Below, in pieces: positions 1 through 10,288 of a DNA stretch of 64,000 bases. The stretch is from NCBI GenBank assembly GCA_037176705.1, contig CM073889.1:56971596-57035595 (forward strand). The letters run 5' to 3'. Source of the stretch: Molossus alvarezi. Its lineage: Eukaryota; Chordata; Mammalia; Chiroptera; Molossidae. The notes under the pieces are model-generated. The model was given only the letters and a program-made list of their open reading frames with translations, was not told the origin of the DNA and did not search any database. A program made the translations under genes and the position numbers. The first letter of the stretch is position 1. Every line of letters starts with the position of its first letter.

Positions 1-1694
1 TTGGTAAACATGTATGCACCCAATATGGGAGCACCAACATATATTATAGTTTTTCTGGACGACTTCAAAGGAGAAATTGACAGCAATACAATCATAGTAG
101 GGGTCTTCAACACCCCACTGACAATCACTGGATAGATCTTCTAGGCAAAATATTAACAAAGAAACACAGATTCTAAATGAACCACTAAATCAAATGAATA
201 TATGATATATAATATATCATAGATATCTACAGAGAATTACACCCAAAAACTGCACAATTCACATTCTTCTCAAGTGCACATGGGACATTCTCAAAGATAG
301 ACCACATGTTAGGACACAAACTAAGACTCTACAAGTTAAAGAATATTGAAATCATATCAAGCATCTTCTCAGATCACAATGGCATGCAACTAGAAATCAA
401 CTGTAACAAGAACATGGAAAAACATTTGAAAACATGGAGGCTAAATAGCATATTATTGAATAATGATTGGGTTACCATGGAGATCAAGGAGGAAATTAAA
501 AAATTCCTGGAAACCAAAAAAAATGAACACACAACAATACAAAATCTATGGGATGCAGCGAAAGCAGTTCCGAAAGGGAAGTTCATAGCACTATAGGCCT
601 ACCTCAAGAAGCAAGAAAAATTTCTAACAGAATATCTAACCTCACAACTTAAAGAAGTAGAAAGCAAACAAAAAGAAAACCCCAGAGCAAGTAGAAGGAA
701 GAAAATAGTAAAGATCAGAGCAAAAATAAATAAGATGGAGATCAATAAAACAATTCAAAGGATCAATGAAACAAAGAGCTGGTTTTTTGAAAAGATAAAT
801 GAGATTGATGGACCCTTACCTAGACTCACTAAGAAACATATTGAACCCAAATATACAAAATCAGAAATGAAAGAGGAGAAACAATAACTGACACCACAAA
901 AATACAACAGATTGCTAACAAATACTATGAACACTTATATGGCAACAAATTCGACAATCTAAGCAAAATAGACCAATTTCTAGAAACACAGTCTCCCAAA
1001 ACTGAACTATAAAGAGATAGAACTTGAACAGACCAATAACAACAGAAGAAATTGAAGATATATATAATCAAGATCCTCCCAGCAAACAAAAGCCCAGGCC
1101 CAGACGGCTTCATGGGGGAATTTTACCAAACATTCAAAGAAGAGCTGATACCCATTCTCCTCAAACTATTTCAAAAAATTCAAGAAGGAAGACTTCCAAA
1201 CTCGTTTTATGAGGCCAGCATAATTGTAATTCCAAAACCAGAAAAAGACACTATAAAGAAAGAAAACTACAGACCAATATCCCTGATGAACATAGATGTC
1301 AAAATCCTGAACAAAATACTAGCAAATCAGATCCAGCAGTACATCAAAAAAACTATTCACCATGACCAAGTGGGATTCATTCCAGGGATGCAAGGCTGGT
1401 GCAATATTCGAAAATCAATAAATGTAATACACCACATAAACAAAATGAAAGATAAAAATCATATGATCATATCAATAGATGCTGAAAAGCATTTGACAAA
1501 ATTTAGCACCCATTTCTGATAAAAAATGATCAGCAATCTGGGAATAGAGGGATCATATCTTGATATAATAAAGGCCATATATGAAAGATCTACAGCCAAC
1601 ATTATACTCAATGGGCAAAAATTAAAAGTATTTTCCTTAAGAACAGGAACAAGGCAAGGATGCCTACTTTTGTCACTCTTATTTAACATAGTAC
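1..1694 (+). mobile_element. L1 LINE 'A' (old), ORF2 endonuclease to RT part
   Basis: Decayed plus-strand L1 ORF2. The window opens inside the endonuclease domain (recognisable YAPN motif at the start, then a degraded [14 protein letters not shown] and SDHN motifs up to about 390). It continues through the linker into the reverse transcriptase finger and palm region ([14 protein letters not shown] near 1085, [17 protein letters not shown] near 1275, IISIDAEK near 1465). Many stops and frameshifts break it, so it is not coding. The 5' part lies outside the window. It is interrupted at 1695 by an LTR and resumes at 2063. Confidence 0.93.
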
Positions 1695-2062
1695 TGTGAC
1701 CCGTCCCGCAGGTCGAGCAAGGAGGACTCTAGAGGGGGAGTGAGGATGAGGAGGGACAAGAGACACGAGAAATGGAGACAAGACAGGGCTCTGATCAAGT
1801 CTTGTTTATTCAGGGGTAATTCACACAATATATAGGGCAAGAAGCACCTGTTGCCAAGCACCAGGCTTGCCGGAAGCAAATCTAGGAAATACTACAAAGG
1901 AACAAAAGGTCAGCAAAGACTGGCTTCTTGAGTAAATGGTTACTTAAAGAAATGCAAAATGCAGAGATAAAGAAATGCAGAATGCAGAGGTATCCTGCCT
2001 TGGGGCAGGCGATGGCAGAGCAGATTATAACAAAATTGACGCCATGCAAAAAGTCTCCCACA
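1695..2062 (-). mobile_element. Solo LTR, class II (betaretrovirus-like) ERV
   Basis: A 368-bp block interrupts L1 ORF2 exactly between 'catagtac' and 'tgaaagtctta', which are contiguous in other L1 copies here. Read on the minus strand it begins TGTGGGAG and ends GGGTCACA, the TG...CA ends of a retroviral LTR. It carries a TATA-like CCCTATATATTG around 1830-1845, an AATAAA signal near 1805-1812 and a pyrimidine-rich U5 with a CCTGCGGGACGGGTCA end, as known for class II ERV LTRs. A near-duplicate block of about 22 bp (AAATGC-A-AATGCAGAG) lies at 1946-1991. Flanking bases agtac and aaaac suggest a decayed TSD. No internal viral genes are present, so it is a solo LTR. Confidence 0.8.
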
Positions 2063-2509
2063 AAACTGAAAGTCTTAATCACAACAATCAGAAAGTAGGA
2101 AAAAATTAAAGGGATCCAAATGGGAAAGGAGGAAGTGAAACTGTTATTATTTGCAGATGACATGATACTATGCATAGAAAACTCCAAAGACTCCATAAAA
2201 ATTTACTAGACTTAATAAATGAATTTTGCAAAGTAGCAGGATACAAAATTTAATGTCAAAAAATTGATGGCATTCTTATACACCAATGATGAACTCACAG
2301 AAAAAGAAATTTAAAAAAAAAATCCCCTTTACCATCACAGGAAAAAAATTAAGATACCTAGGAATAAACTTAACCAAAAAAATAAAGGACCTATTTGCAG
2401 AAAAATACAGGACATTAATAAAAGAAATAGAGGAAGATATAAGAAAGTGGAAGCACATACTTCGTTCATGGCTTGGAAGAATTAACATCATTAAAATGTC
2501 CATACTACC
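2063..2509 (+). mobile_element. L1 'A' continued: RT active-site region
   Basis: The same decayed plus-strand L1 resumes after the [22 protein letters not shown] (catalytic FADD near 2150), then YLGINLTKK and [17 protein letters not shown] sequence up to 2509. Bases 2493-2509 are the left copy of the TSD of the L1 fragment that follows. Confidence 0.92.
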
Positions 2510-3186
2510 ACTCTAATACACTGCTGGTGGGAATGCAGACTGGTGCAGCCGCTATGGAAAACAATATGGTGCTACCTCAAAAAATTAAAAATTGAACTTC
2601 CATTTGACCCAGTGATCCCACTGCTGGGAATATACCCTAAGAAGCCTGAAACACCAATCAGGAAGAATATATGTACCCCCATGTTCATAGCAGCACTATT
2701 TACAATAGCTAAGATCTGGAAACAGCCCAAGTGTCCACCAGTAGACGAATGGATAAAAAAGCTGTGGTACATATACACCATGGAGTACTATGCAGCGGTA
2801 AGAAAGAAGGATCTCTTATCCTTTGAGACGACATGGAGGGACCTGGAAAGTATTATCCTAAGTGAAAGAAGCCAAGCAGAAAAAGACAAATACCACATGA
2901 TCTCACTTATATACGGAATATAATGAACATAACAGTCTGAGGAATACAGTAGACCCAGACACATGGAAGTAGGGCACAGACTGACATCCCTCAGAAGAGG
3001 GGATGGGGGGTGGGGGGGTGGGAAGAGATAAACCACAGAACTTATATGCATGTATGCATGACCAATGGACATGGACAACTAAGCCGGGGACAGGGGGGCG
3101 GTGCCAATGGGGTAAAAAGATAAAATATCTGTAACAAAAAAATAAATAAAAATTCATAAAAAAATAAAATAAAATAAAATAAAAAT
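2510..3186 (+). mobile_element. Young 5'-truncated L1 3' end with poly(A)
   Basis: L1 tail inserted in plus orientation into L1 'A'. It holds the last ORF2 codons ([19 protein letters not shown]... to MISLIYGI, stop at 2921-2923), a G-rich 3' UTR (2995-3025) and an A-rich tail (3136-3186). A perfect 17-bp duplication, aaaatgtccatactacc, flanks it at 2493-2509 and 3187-3203, and the target is TT/AAAA, the classic L1 endonuclease site. Its ORF2 end is identical at protein level to that of the full-length L1 at 10.0-15.86 kb, so this is a recent insertion. Confidence 0.95.
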
Positions 3187-4830
3187 AAAATGTCCATACT
3201 ACCCAAAGCAATCTATAGATTCAATGCAATCTTCATCAAAATTTCAATGACATACTTCACAGAAGTAGAACAAATACTTCAAGAGATCATATGGAACGAA
3301 AATAGACTCCAAGTAGCCACACCAATCATAAAAAAGAAGAACAAAGTTGGAGGATTCACATTACCAGATTTCAGGTTATACTACAAAGTCACAGTAATCA
3401 AAACAGCCTGGTACTGGCACAAGAACAGGCATATAGACCAGTGGAACAGAACCCAGAACCCTAAAATGGACCCGAGGCAATATGCTCAATTAATAGTTGA
3501 CAAAGGTGGCCAGAGCATACAGTGGAGTAAAGACAGCCTCTTTAATAAATGGTGTTGGAAAAATTGCACGGCTACATGCAAAAAAAAAAAAAAAAAAAAT
3601 GAATGTAGACCATCAACTTACACCATACACAAGAATAAACTCAAAATGGATAAAAGACTTAAATGTGACTCATGAATCCATAATAATCCTAGAAGAAACT
3701 GTAGGCAACAGAATTTCAGACATTATACGAAGCAGAATTTTTACTGATACATCACGTAAGGCAGCAGAAATAAAGGGGATAATGAGCACATGGCACTACA
3801 TCAAACTCAAAAACTTCTGCTCAGCAAAAGATACAGTCATCAAAATGGAAAGGCTACCCACTGTATGGGAGAGCATAATTGCCAGTGATATATCAGATAA
3901 GGGGATGTATTACCAATATATAGAGAGTGCTCATACACCTCAACAAAGGGAAGACAAAGAACCCAATTAAAAAATGGGCAAAGGAACTAAGTAGACACCT
4001 CTTTAAACAGGACATACAATTGGTTAAGAGACATATGAAGAAATTCTCAACATCACTAATCATCAGAGAGATGCAAATTAATGCAACAATGAGGTATCAC
4101 TTCATACCTGTCAGAATGGCCGCTATCAGCAAATCATCCCACAACAAGTGTTGGCGAGGGTGTGGAGAAAAGGGGACTCTAGTACACTGCTGGTGGGAAT
4201 GCAGACTGGTGCAGCCAGTATGGAAAACAATATGGTGTCACCTTAAAAAATTAAAAATTGAACTTCTATTTGATCTAGTGATCCCACTTTTTAGGAATAT
4301 ACCCTAAGAATCCTGAAACACCAATCAGAAAGAATATATGTACCCCCATGTTCATAGCAGCATTATTTACAATAGCTAAGATCTGGACACAGTCCAAGTG
4401 TCCATTAGTAGACAAATGGGTAAAAAAAAAAAGCTGTGGTACATATACACAATGGAGTACTATGCAGCTCTAAGAAAGAAAGATCTCTTATTTTTTGAGA
4501 CTACATGGAGGGACCTGGAAAGTATTACCCTAAGCGAAAGAAGCCAAGCAGAGAATAACAAATATCCCATGATCTCACTTATTTGTGGAATATAACGAAC
4601 ATAACAGCCTGAGGAATGGGGTAGTCCCAGAGACGTGGAATTGGGGTACAGACTGACAATTTCCTGAAGAGGGGGTTGGAAGGGAGAGATAAGCCACATA
4701 ACTTATATGCATGTATGTATGAACAATGGACATGTACAATAAAGGTGAGAACATGGTGGGAAAGGAGAGGGAAGAGCAATCAGTGGGTGAAAAAGGGGAA
4801 ACACGTGGAACAAAAATTAATTAATTAAAA
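3187..4830 (+). mobile_element. L1 'A' 3' part: ORF2 C-terminus, 3' UTR, A-tail
   Basis: Resumes at [14 protein letters not shown] and runs through the thumb and C-terminal region ([15 protein letters not shown], then [20 protein letters not shown], the Cys/His-rich motif near 4135-4205), the ORF2 end, the 3' UTR and a short A-rich tail (ttaattaattaaaaag) at about 4815-4830. An A19 run at about 3581-3599 and other indels break the frame. The tail abuts mid-ORF2 of an opposite-strand L1, so 'A' appears to sit inside that element. Confidence 0.92.
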
Positions 4831-5933
4831 AGAAGTTTATATGTTTTTTATCTTTCATTTTGTTTATGGGTTATATTACAGTTGTCAATTTTTGAATATT
4901 GTACCATCCCACTTGGTCATGATGAAGAATTTTTTTGATGTATTGCTGGATCTGATTTGCTATTTTATTAAAGATTTTGGCATCTACGTTCATCAGGTAT
5001 ATTGGCCTGTGGTTTTCTTTCTTTGTAGTGTCTTTATCCGGTTTTGGAATTAATGTTATGCTGGCCTCATAAAATGAGTTTGGAAGTTTTCTGTCCTCCT
5101 GGATTTTTTGGAATAGTTTGAAGAGAATGGGTGTTAGATCCTCTTTGAATGTTTGGTAAAACTTCCCTTGAAACCATTCAGGCCTGGGCTTTTGTTTTCT
5201 TGGAGTTTCTTGATTACACCTTCAATTTCTTTAGTTGTTATTGGTCTGTTCAATTTTCTATCTCTTCTCAGTTCAGTTTTGGGAGACTGTATGCTTCTAG
5301 AAATTTGTCCATTTCACCTAGATTGTCCAATTTTTTTTGGCATATAATTGTTCATGGTATGTTTTGATGATCCTTTGTATTTCTGTGTAGTCAGTTGTTA
5401 TTGCTCCTCTTTTGTTTCAGATTTTGTTTACTTTGGTTCTCTCTTTTTTTTTCTTGGTGAGTCTGGTTAAAGATCCATCAATCTAGTTTATTTTTTTAAA
5501 GAACCAATTCTTTGTTTCAATGATCTTTTGAATTGTTTTTTAGTCTCTATGTCATTTATTTCTGATCTGATCTTTACTATTTCTTTTTACTTGTTCTGGT
5601 ATTTTCTTTTTCTTTACTTTCTAGTTCTTTAAGTTTTAGGGTTAGAAATTCAAATAGAAATTTTTCTTGTTTCTCGAGGTAGTGCTTATAGTGCTATGCA
5701 CTTCCCTCTAAGGATTGCTTTTGCTGAGTCTCAAAGATTTTGTGTTGTTTTCATTGGTTTCCAGGAAGTTTTTAATTTCTTCCTTGATATCCTTGGTAAC
5801 CCATTTGTTGTTTAATAACATGCTATTTAGCCTCCAAGTTTTTGAATGTGTTTGTGTCTTTTTGTTGTAATTGAGTTCTAATTTTATGTCATTGTGATTA
5901 GAGAAGATGTTTGATATGATTTCAATCTTTTTG
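4831..5933 (-). mobile_element. Old L1 'K': ORF2 RT and linker
   Basis: Minus-strand L1 starting in the middle of ORF2 (palm region) and running through the RT fingers and linker into the endonuclease. There is no 3' end here. Its 3' half is expected to the left of the window, on the far side of L1 'A'. Multiple stops and indels; not coding. Confidence 0.88.
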
Positions 5934-6193
5934 TTGTTGTTGTTTTTTTTTAATCCTCACCCGAAGACATTTTTCCATTTTTTATTGAGATAGAGCAGGA
6001 GGGAGAGAGAGGAAGTGAGAGAGGGAGAAACATCAATGTGAAAGGGATACATTGAGTGGCTGCCACCCGCACGACCCATCCAGGGCCGGGGACAAACTGC
6101 AACCAAAAGTACATGCCCTTGGCGGGAACTGAACCTGGGTCTCTCTGGACCACAGGCCGATGGTCTAACCACTGAGAAAAACTGGCCAGGGCT
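5934..6193 (-). mobile_element. VES-type SINE
   Basis: tRNA-derived bat SINE in minus orientation: poly(T) and ATCCTCACC tail at left, purine-rich middle, tRNA-like head ending ggccagggct at right. Flanked by a perfect 16-bp TSD, gatttcaatctttttg, at 5918-5933 and 6194-6209. It splits the endonuclease of L1 'K'. Confidence 0.93.
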
Positions 6194-7736
6194 GATTTCA
6201 ATCTTTTTGAATTAGTAGAGACTTACTCTGTGTCCTAACATGTGGTTTATCTTTGAGAATGTCCCGTGTGCACTTGAGAAGAATATATATTCTGCAGCTT
6301 TGGGGTGAAATGTACTGTAAATATTAATTAAGTCAAACTGATCTTGTCTGTCATTTAAGGACTCTATGTCCTCGTTAATTTTTTGTCTAGAAGATCTATC
6401 CAGTGGTGTAAATGGGGTGTTAAAATTACCCACTATGATTGTATTGCTGTTGATCTCTCTCTTGAAGTCCTCCAGAAGATTTTTTAAATACATTTTGGTG
6501 GTACTGTATTTGGTGTGTATATGTTTTCCAGGGTTATATACTCTTGTTAGATTGATTTTTTAAATTATGTAGCGACCTTCTTCCTCTCATATTATGGCCC
6601 TTGTTTTGAAATCTATTTTAACTAATATGAGTATTGCTACACCAGGTTTTTCAAATTTTCATTTGTTTGGAAAATTTTTTTCTGTCAGTTTCACCCTGTG
6701 TGAGTCTTTTGTTGTGAGGTGGATCTCTTTTAGACAGCATGTATATGGGTTATGTTTTTTTATCCATTCAGCTCCCTATGTTTTTTGATTGAAACATTTA
6801 TACCATTTACATTTCAGGTTGTTATTGACAAAACCTTATTAGTTTTCATTTTTATTTTATGCCTGTGTTTGTCTCACTCACTCTCTCTGTTTCTTCTTCT
6901 TCTTACAACAGTTTCTTCAACATTTCTTACTGTGCTGGTTTGGTGGTAGTAAATTCCTTTAGCTTTTTTTTAAAAAAAATCTGTAGAGCTCTTTATTTCT
7001 TCTTAAATTTTGAATGACAGCCTTGCTGGAAAAAGTAGTCTTAAATTTAGACCCTTACCTTTCATTACTCTCTACTCTTTATGCCACTTCCTTCTGTCCT
7101 GCAGTGTTTCTATTGAAACATCAGCCGAGAGTCTAATAGGAGCTTCCTTGTAGGTAACTCTGTCTTTCTTTTGCTTTTTTCGAGATTCTTTCTTTGTCTG
7201 TAATGTTTGCCATTTTTATTAGGATGTGTCTACCTGTGGGTCTTTTGGGGTTCATTTTACTTGGAACTCTCTGTGTTTCCAGAACTTGTGTGACTTTTTT
7301 TTTTTATCAGTTTAAGAAAGTTTTCTGTCATCATTTCTTCAAACAGGTTCTCTATTCCTTTCTCTGATTCTTCTCCTTTCAGTACCCCTATAATGAGAAT
7401 GTTGTTTTGTTTTGTATTGTACCAAGGCTCCCTTAAACTCTCCTCCTGCTCTTTAATTTATTTTCTCATTTGTTGCTCTATTTGGATTTTTTTTTCTACC
7501 TTATTTTTTAACTCATTGATTTGGTCTTCAGCTTCTTCTAATCTACACTTGAGCCCATCTAACGTACTTTTTATATCAGCTATGACATTATTTGTTTGCA
7601 CTTGATTTTTATTCATAGCTTCTTCCTCTTTTTTGGGGGGGGGGCTGATATAGTTCTCACTGAGCTCTTTATAATTCTCATTAAGTTGCCTTCAGTTCTC
7701 ACTAACTTGTTTGGGCACCTATAAAATCATTGCTTT
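6194..7736 (-). mobile_element. Old L1 'K': endonuclease N-terminal half and ORF1
   Basis: On the minus strand, endonuclease motifs ([10 protein letters not shown] near 6250, a GNFN variant near 6430) run to the ORF2 start around 6840, followed by ORF1 C-terminal domain and coiled coil (about 6950-7736). The frame is broken throughout. Confidence 0.88.
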
Positions 7737-7961
7737 GAGGCCTGGCTGGTGTGGCTCAGTAGTTGAGCATTGACCCATGCACTAAGAAGTTGCCAGTTTA
7801 ATTCCCAGTCAGGACACATGCCCAGGTTGTGGGCCCGATCCCCAGTGGGGGGCACGCAGGAGGCAGCCAATTGATGTTCTCTCTCATCGATATTTCTATC
7901 TCTCTCTCCCTCTCCATTCCTCTCTCTCTCAAATCAATAAAGGAAGAAAAAACTATTTTAA
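7737..7961 (+). mobile_element. VES SINE, older subfamily
   Basis: Plus-strand SINE: head gcctggctggtgtggctcag, second box ccagtttaattcccagtc, CT-rich region, and 'aaatcaataaa' before an A-rich tail. The middle (ccccagtggggggcacgcaggaggc) differs from the main young subfamily in this window. Flanked by aaaatcattgcttt at 7723-7736 and 7962-7975. It splits ORF1 of L1 'K'. Confidence 0.9.
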
Positions 7962-9075
7962 AAAATCATTGCTTTCGATTCTTTATCTGACAAGTTGCTT
8001 GCTTCCATTTTATGTAGTTCCTTTTCTAGTGATTCCTTCTTTTCTTTCATTTGGGTGTTGTTTCTTTGTCTCACCATTTTAGCAGTCTCATAGTTCTAGG
8101 CCAGGTGAATAATGTTAGGATGTGTAAGCAGGTCATTGTGTATCAAATAATGCTGCTGTGCTTCCCAGCCTGTTTTGGTGTATGGCGTCTCTTGAATGCT
8201 GTGGGTCCTGAAGGATTGACCAATGGTAACTGGTATTGGTCTGTCATTGTAGGTGTTGCTGGTTGAATTGATCCAGCTGGTGTGCTGCTGGGTGTGTGGG
8301 CCTAACTGGTGCATTACTGGGATGTGTGGGTACAGATGGTTCACTGCTGGAATTTGCTGCTGCCTTGTGGGGCTCAGCTCCTGATCAGTCAATGCTGCTG
8401 CTGCTGGGGATAAGTGTCAGCTCCAGGTTTGTGCTGCTACTGCTACTGCTGCTGCTGTTGCCAGGGGTACTCTTAGCTCCCAATCTTGTGCTTCTGTTGG
8501 GGGTTGAAGATGCTCAGCTCCTGGGTCTTTGCTGCTGCTGGGGAAGGGCACCACTCCTACCCAGTCACTGCTGCTGTGGGGGAAGGTGCTGGCCTCCCAA
8601 AGTGGTGCTACTGCTGCTAGGTGTGGTGCTTGGCTCTGATCTGGCTACTGCTGTGGGGGATGGTGCTTGGCTCCTGGCTGGTTGCTGTTTCTCTGAGCAG
8701 GTACCTTGACAGCATCACTACTGTGCGCTGGTTCATGTTGACACAGTGGGGTTTACTGGTTTGACTCTGCAAAGTGCACTGGTGGACTCTGGTCACTCAA
8801 CCCTAGCTGCTCCCAGCTGCCTCTTCCCAGAGAAGACCAGGGGTCTTCCAAAATGATGGGGCCTTCTGGCCCTGCAGGGAGAAGTACCCTGACAAGTTAC
8901 TTACCATGGTAGCCAGCTGCTCCCCTGTCCACAGCACATGAACTCTCTGCCCCACATTTCTGCACTGCTCAAGGTTGTTCTTCCACACTCACATCCACTC
9001 ACACTCTTTTTCACACTCGCTCACACTCACACACTCATCCTCACTCTGGTCTTGCCTTCAGCCATCTTTGTCCAT
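7962..9075 (-). mobile_element. Old L1 'K': ORF1 start and 5' UTR
   Basis: On the minus strand the end of this block carries the ORF1 N-terminus (a Q/K-rich MKE-like start near 8050). Upstream is about 1 kb of 5' UTR, ending near 9075 at a sequence that reads AAAGATGGCTGAAGGCAAG on the minus strand, like the ATGGC-containing start of other L1 5' UTRs. It contains a CTG-rich array listed separately. Confidence 0.75.
8140..8720. repeat. Degenerate CTG-rich tandem array in an L1 5' UTR
   Basis: Loosely repeated units of roughly 60-70 bp. Each has a (CTG)n block, a G-run, and a 'ggtgct-ggctcc' or 'tcagctcc' block (for example near 8395, 8450, 8530, 8570, 8640 and 8670). Units are diverged, so the period is approximate. 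It lies upstream of ORF1 of L1 'K'. The long leucine-rich frame on the plus strand here is a by-product of CTG repeats. Confidence 0.6.
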
Positions 9076-9085
9076 GATTACATTT

Positions 9086-9276
9086 TTAAAATTGATTTTA
9101 AAGGAAGAGGGAGAGAGAGATAGAAACATCAATGAGAGAGAACATCAATTGGCTGCCTTCTGCATTTCCCCACTGGGGATCTGGCCCACAATCTAGACAT
9201 GTGCCTTGACTGGGAATCAAACTGGTGACCTCTTGGTGCATGGGTCAATGCTCAACCACTGAGCCACACTGGTTGG
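9086..9276 (-). mobile_element. VES SINE, old and decayed
   Basis: Minus-strand SINE: 'ttttaaaattgattttaaagg' tail side, gagagagaga tract, and a head that reads ccaaccagtgtggctcagtgg on the minus strand. Possible decayed TSD tgattacattttt / agcttacatttta. It sits just beside the 5' end of L1 'K'. Confidence 0.82.
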
Positions 9277-10008
9277 ACATCTCCAAGCTTACATTTTAAT
9301 TTATGTGAAGTTAATGTTCTCTTTGAGAGGGAGAGGTCTGCACTTTTCTTATTTTTTTTTTTTTTTTATAACCTGTTGGCCTTGTCCTTGCTTCTACTAG
9401 ATCTTGACCACCCCATATAAAGAAAAACCATAGCCCCAAAACAAATAGAAACACAATGAGTTAATTAAGAAAGAGTTAATTAAGAATTTCTAAGTCCAGT
9501 ATCCAGGCCTTATAGTTTTAAGGGATATTTTTCATCCTGTAAAATAAAACTGTTGTGAAAAATGAGACTACATTGCATATGGTCTCACTTGGGATTTTAT
9601 TCTCATTTCACATATGTACACACTGAGGTACTACAAGGTAAGAAACTTTCTGCAGCAGGTCATAATGCACATAGCCAATGAGTATTCAGCTCAGAATATA
9701 GATGATGGCTTTGCTGTTGCTCCACTATTCTGTGGCCCAAGATGACTGCTCTATCTCCAGCCATCTTTTCCGAATTCCAGACAGTGGAAAGGGGAAAGTA
9801 TCACTTTTTTGTAAGAACACAATTCCAAGTTGCATAAATCATTTGTGCCCATTCATTGGCCAACATTGTGGCACATGGCCACAACTAGCTGCAAGGAATG
9901 ATGAGAGAAGTAGTCTTTATTCTGGGAGTACCAGTATCCAGCTAAAAGCCTAGAGTTCTATTTTTGTGTGGGAGAAGTTAAAAATAGATATTGGGGGACA
10001 AAGAGTGG
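9277..10008. other. Interval without a recognised gene
   Basis: AT-rich sequence with a T-run at about 9350-9367. The stretch 9820-9950 (ggccacaactagctgcaag, agtagtctttattctggg) resembles an ancient mammalian interspersed repeat that I cannot name with confidence. No coding frame longer than about 80 codons and no splice-like gene structure was seen. Confidence 0.5.
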
Positions 10009-10288
10009 TTTATTTTATATATATATATATATTTTTTATGAATTTATTTATTTATTTATTTTTTTGTTACAGATATTTCACCTTTTTACCCCATTGGCAC
10101 CCCCCACCCCCCTCCACCCTGTCCCCGGCTTAGTTGTCCATGTCCATTGGTCATGCATACATGCATATAAGTTCTGTGGTTTATCTCTTCCCACCCCCCC
10201 ACCCCCCATCCCCTCTTCTGAGGGATGTCAGTCTGTGCCCTACTTCCATGTGTCTGGGTCTACTGTATTCCTCAGACTGTTATGTTCA

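Noticed and set aside
8296..8709. 137-codon leucine-rich plus-strand frame
   Set aside because: Product of a CTG-repeat array in an L1 5' UTR; repeats without stop codons give such frames by chance.
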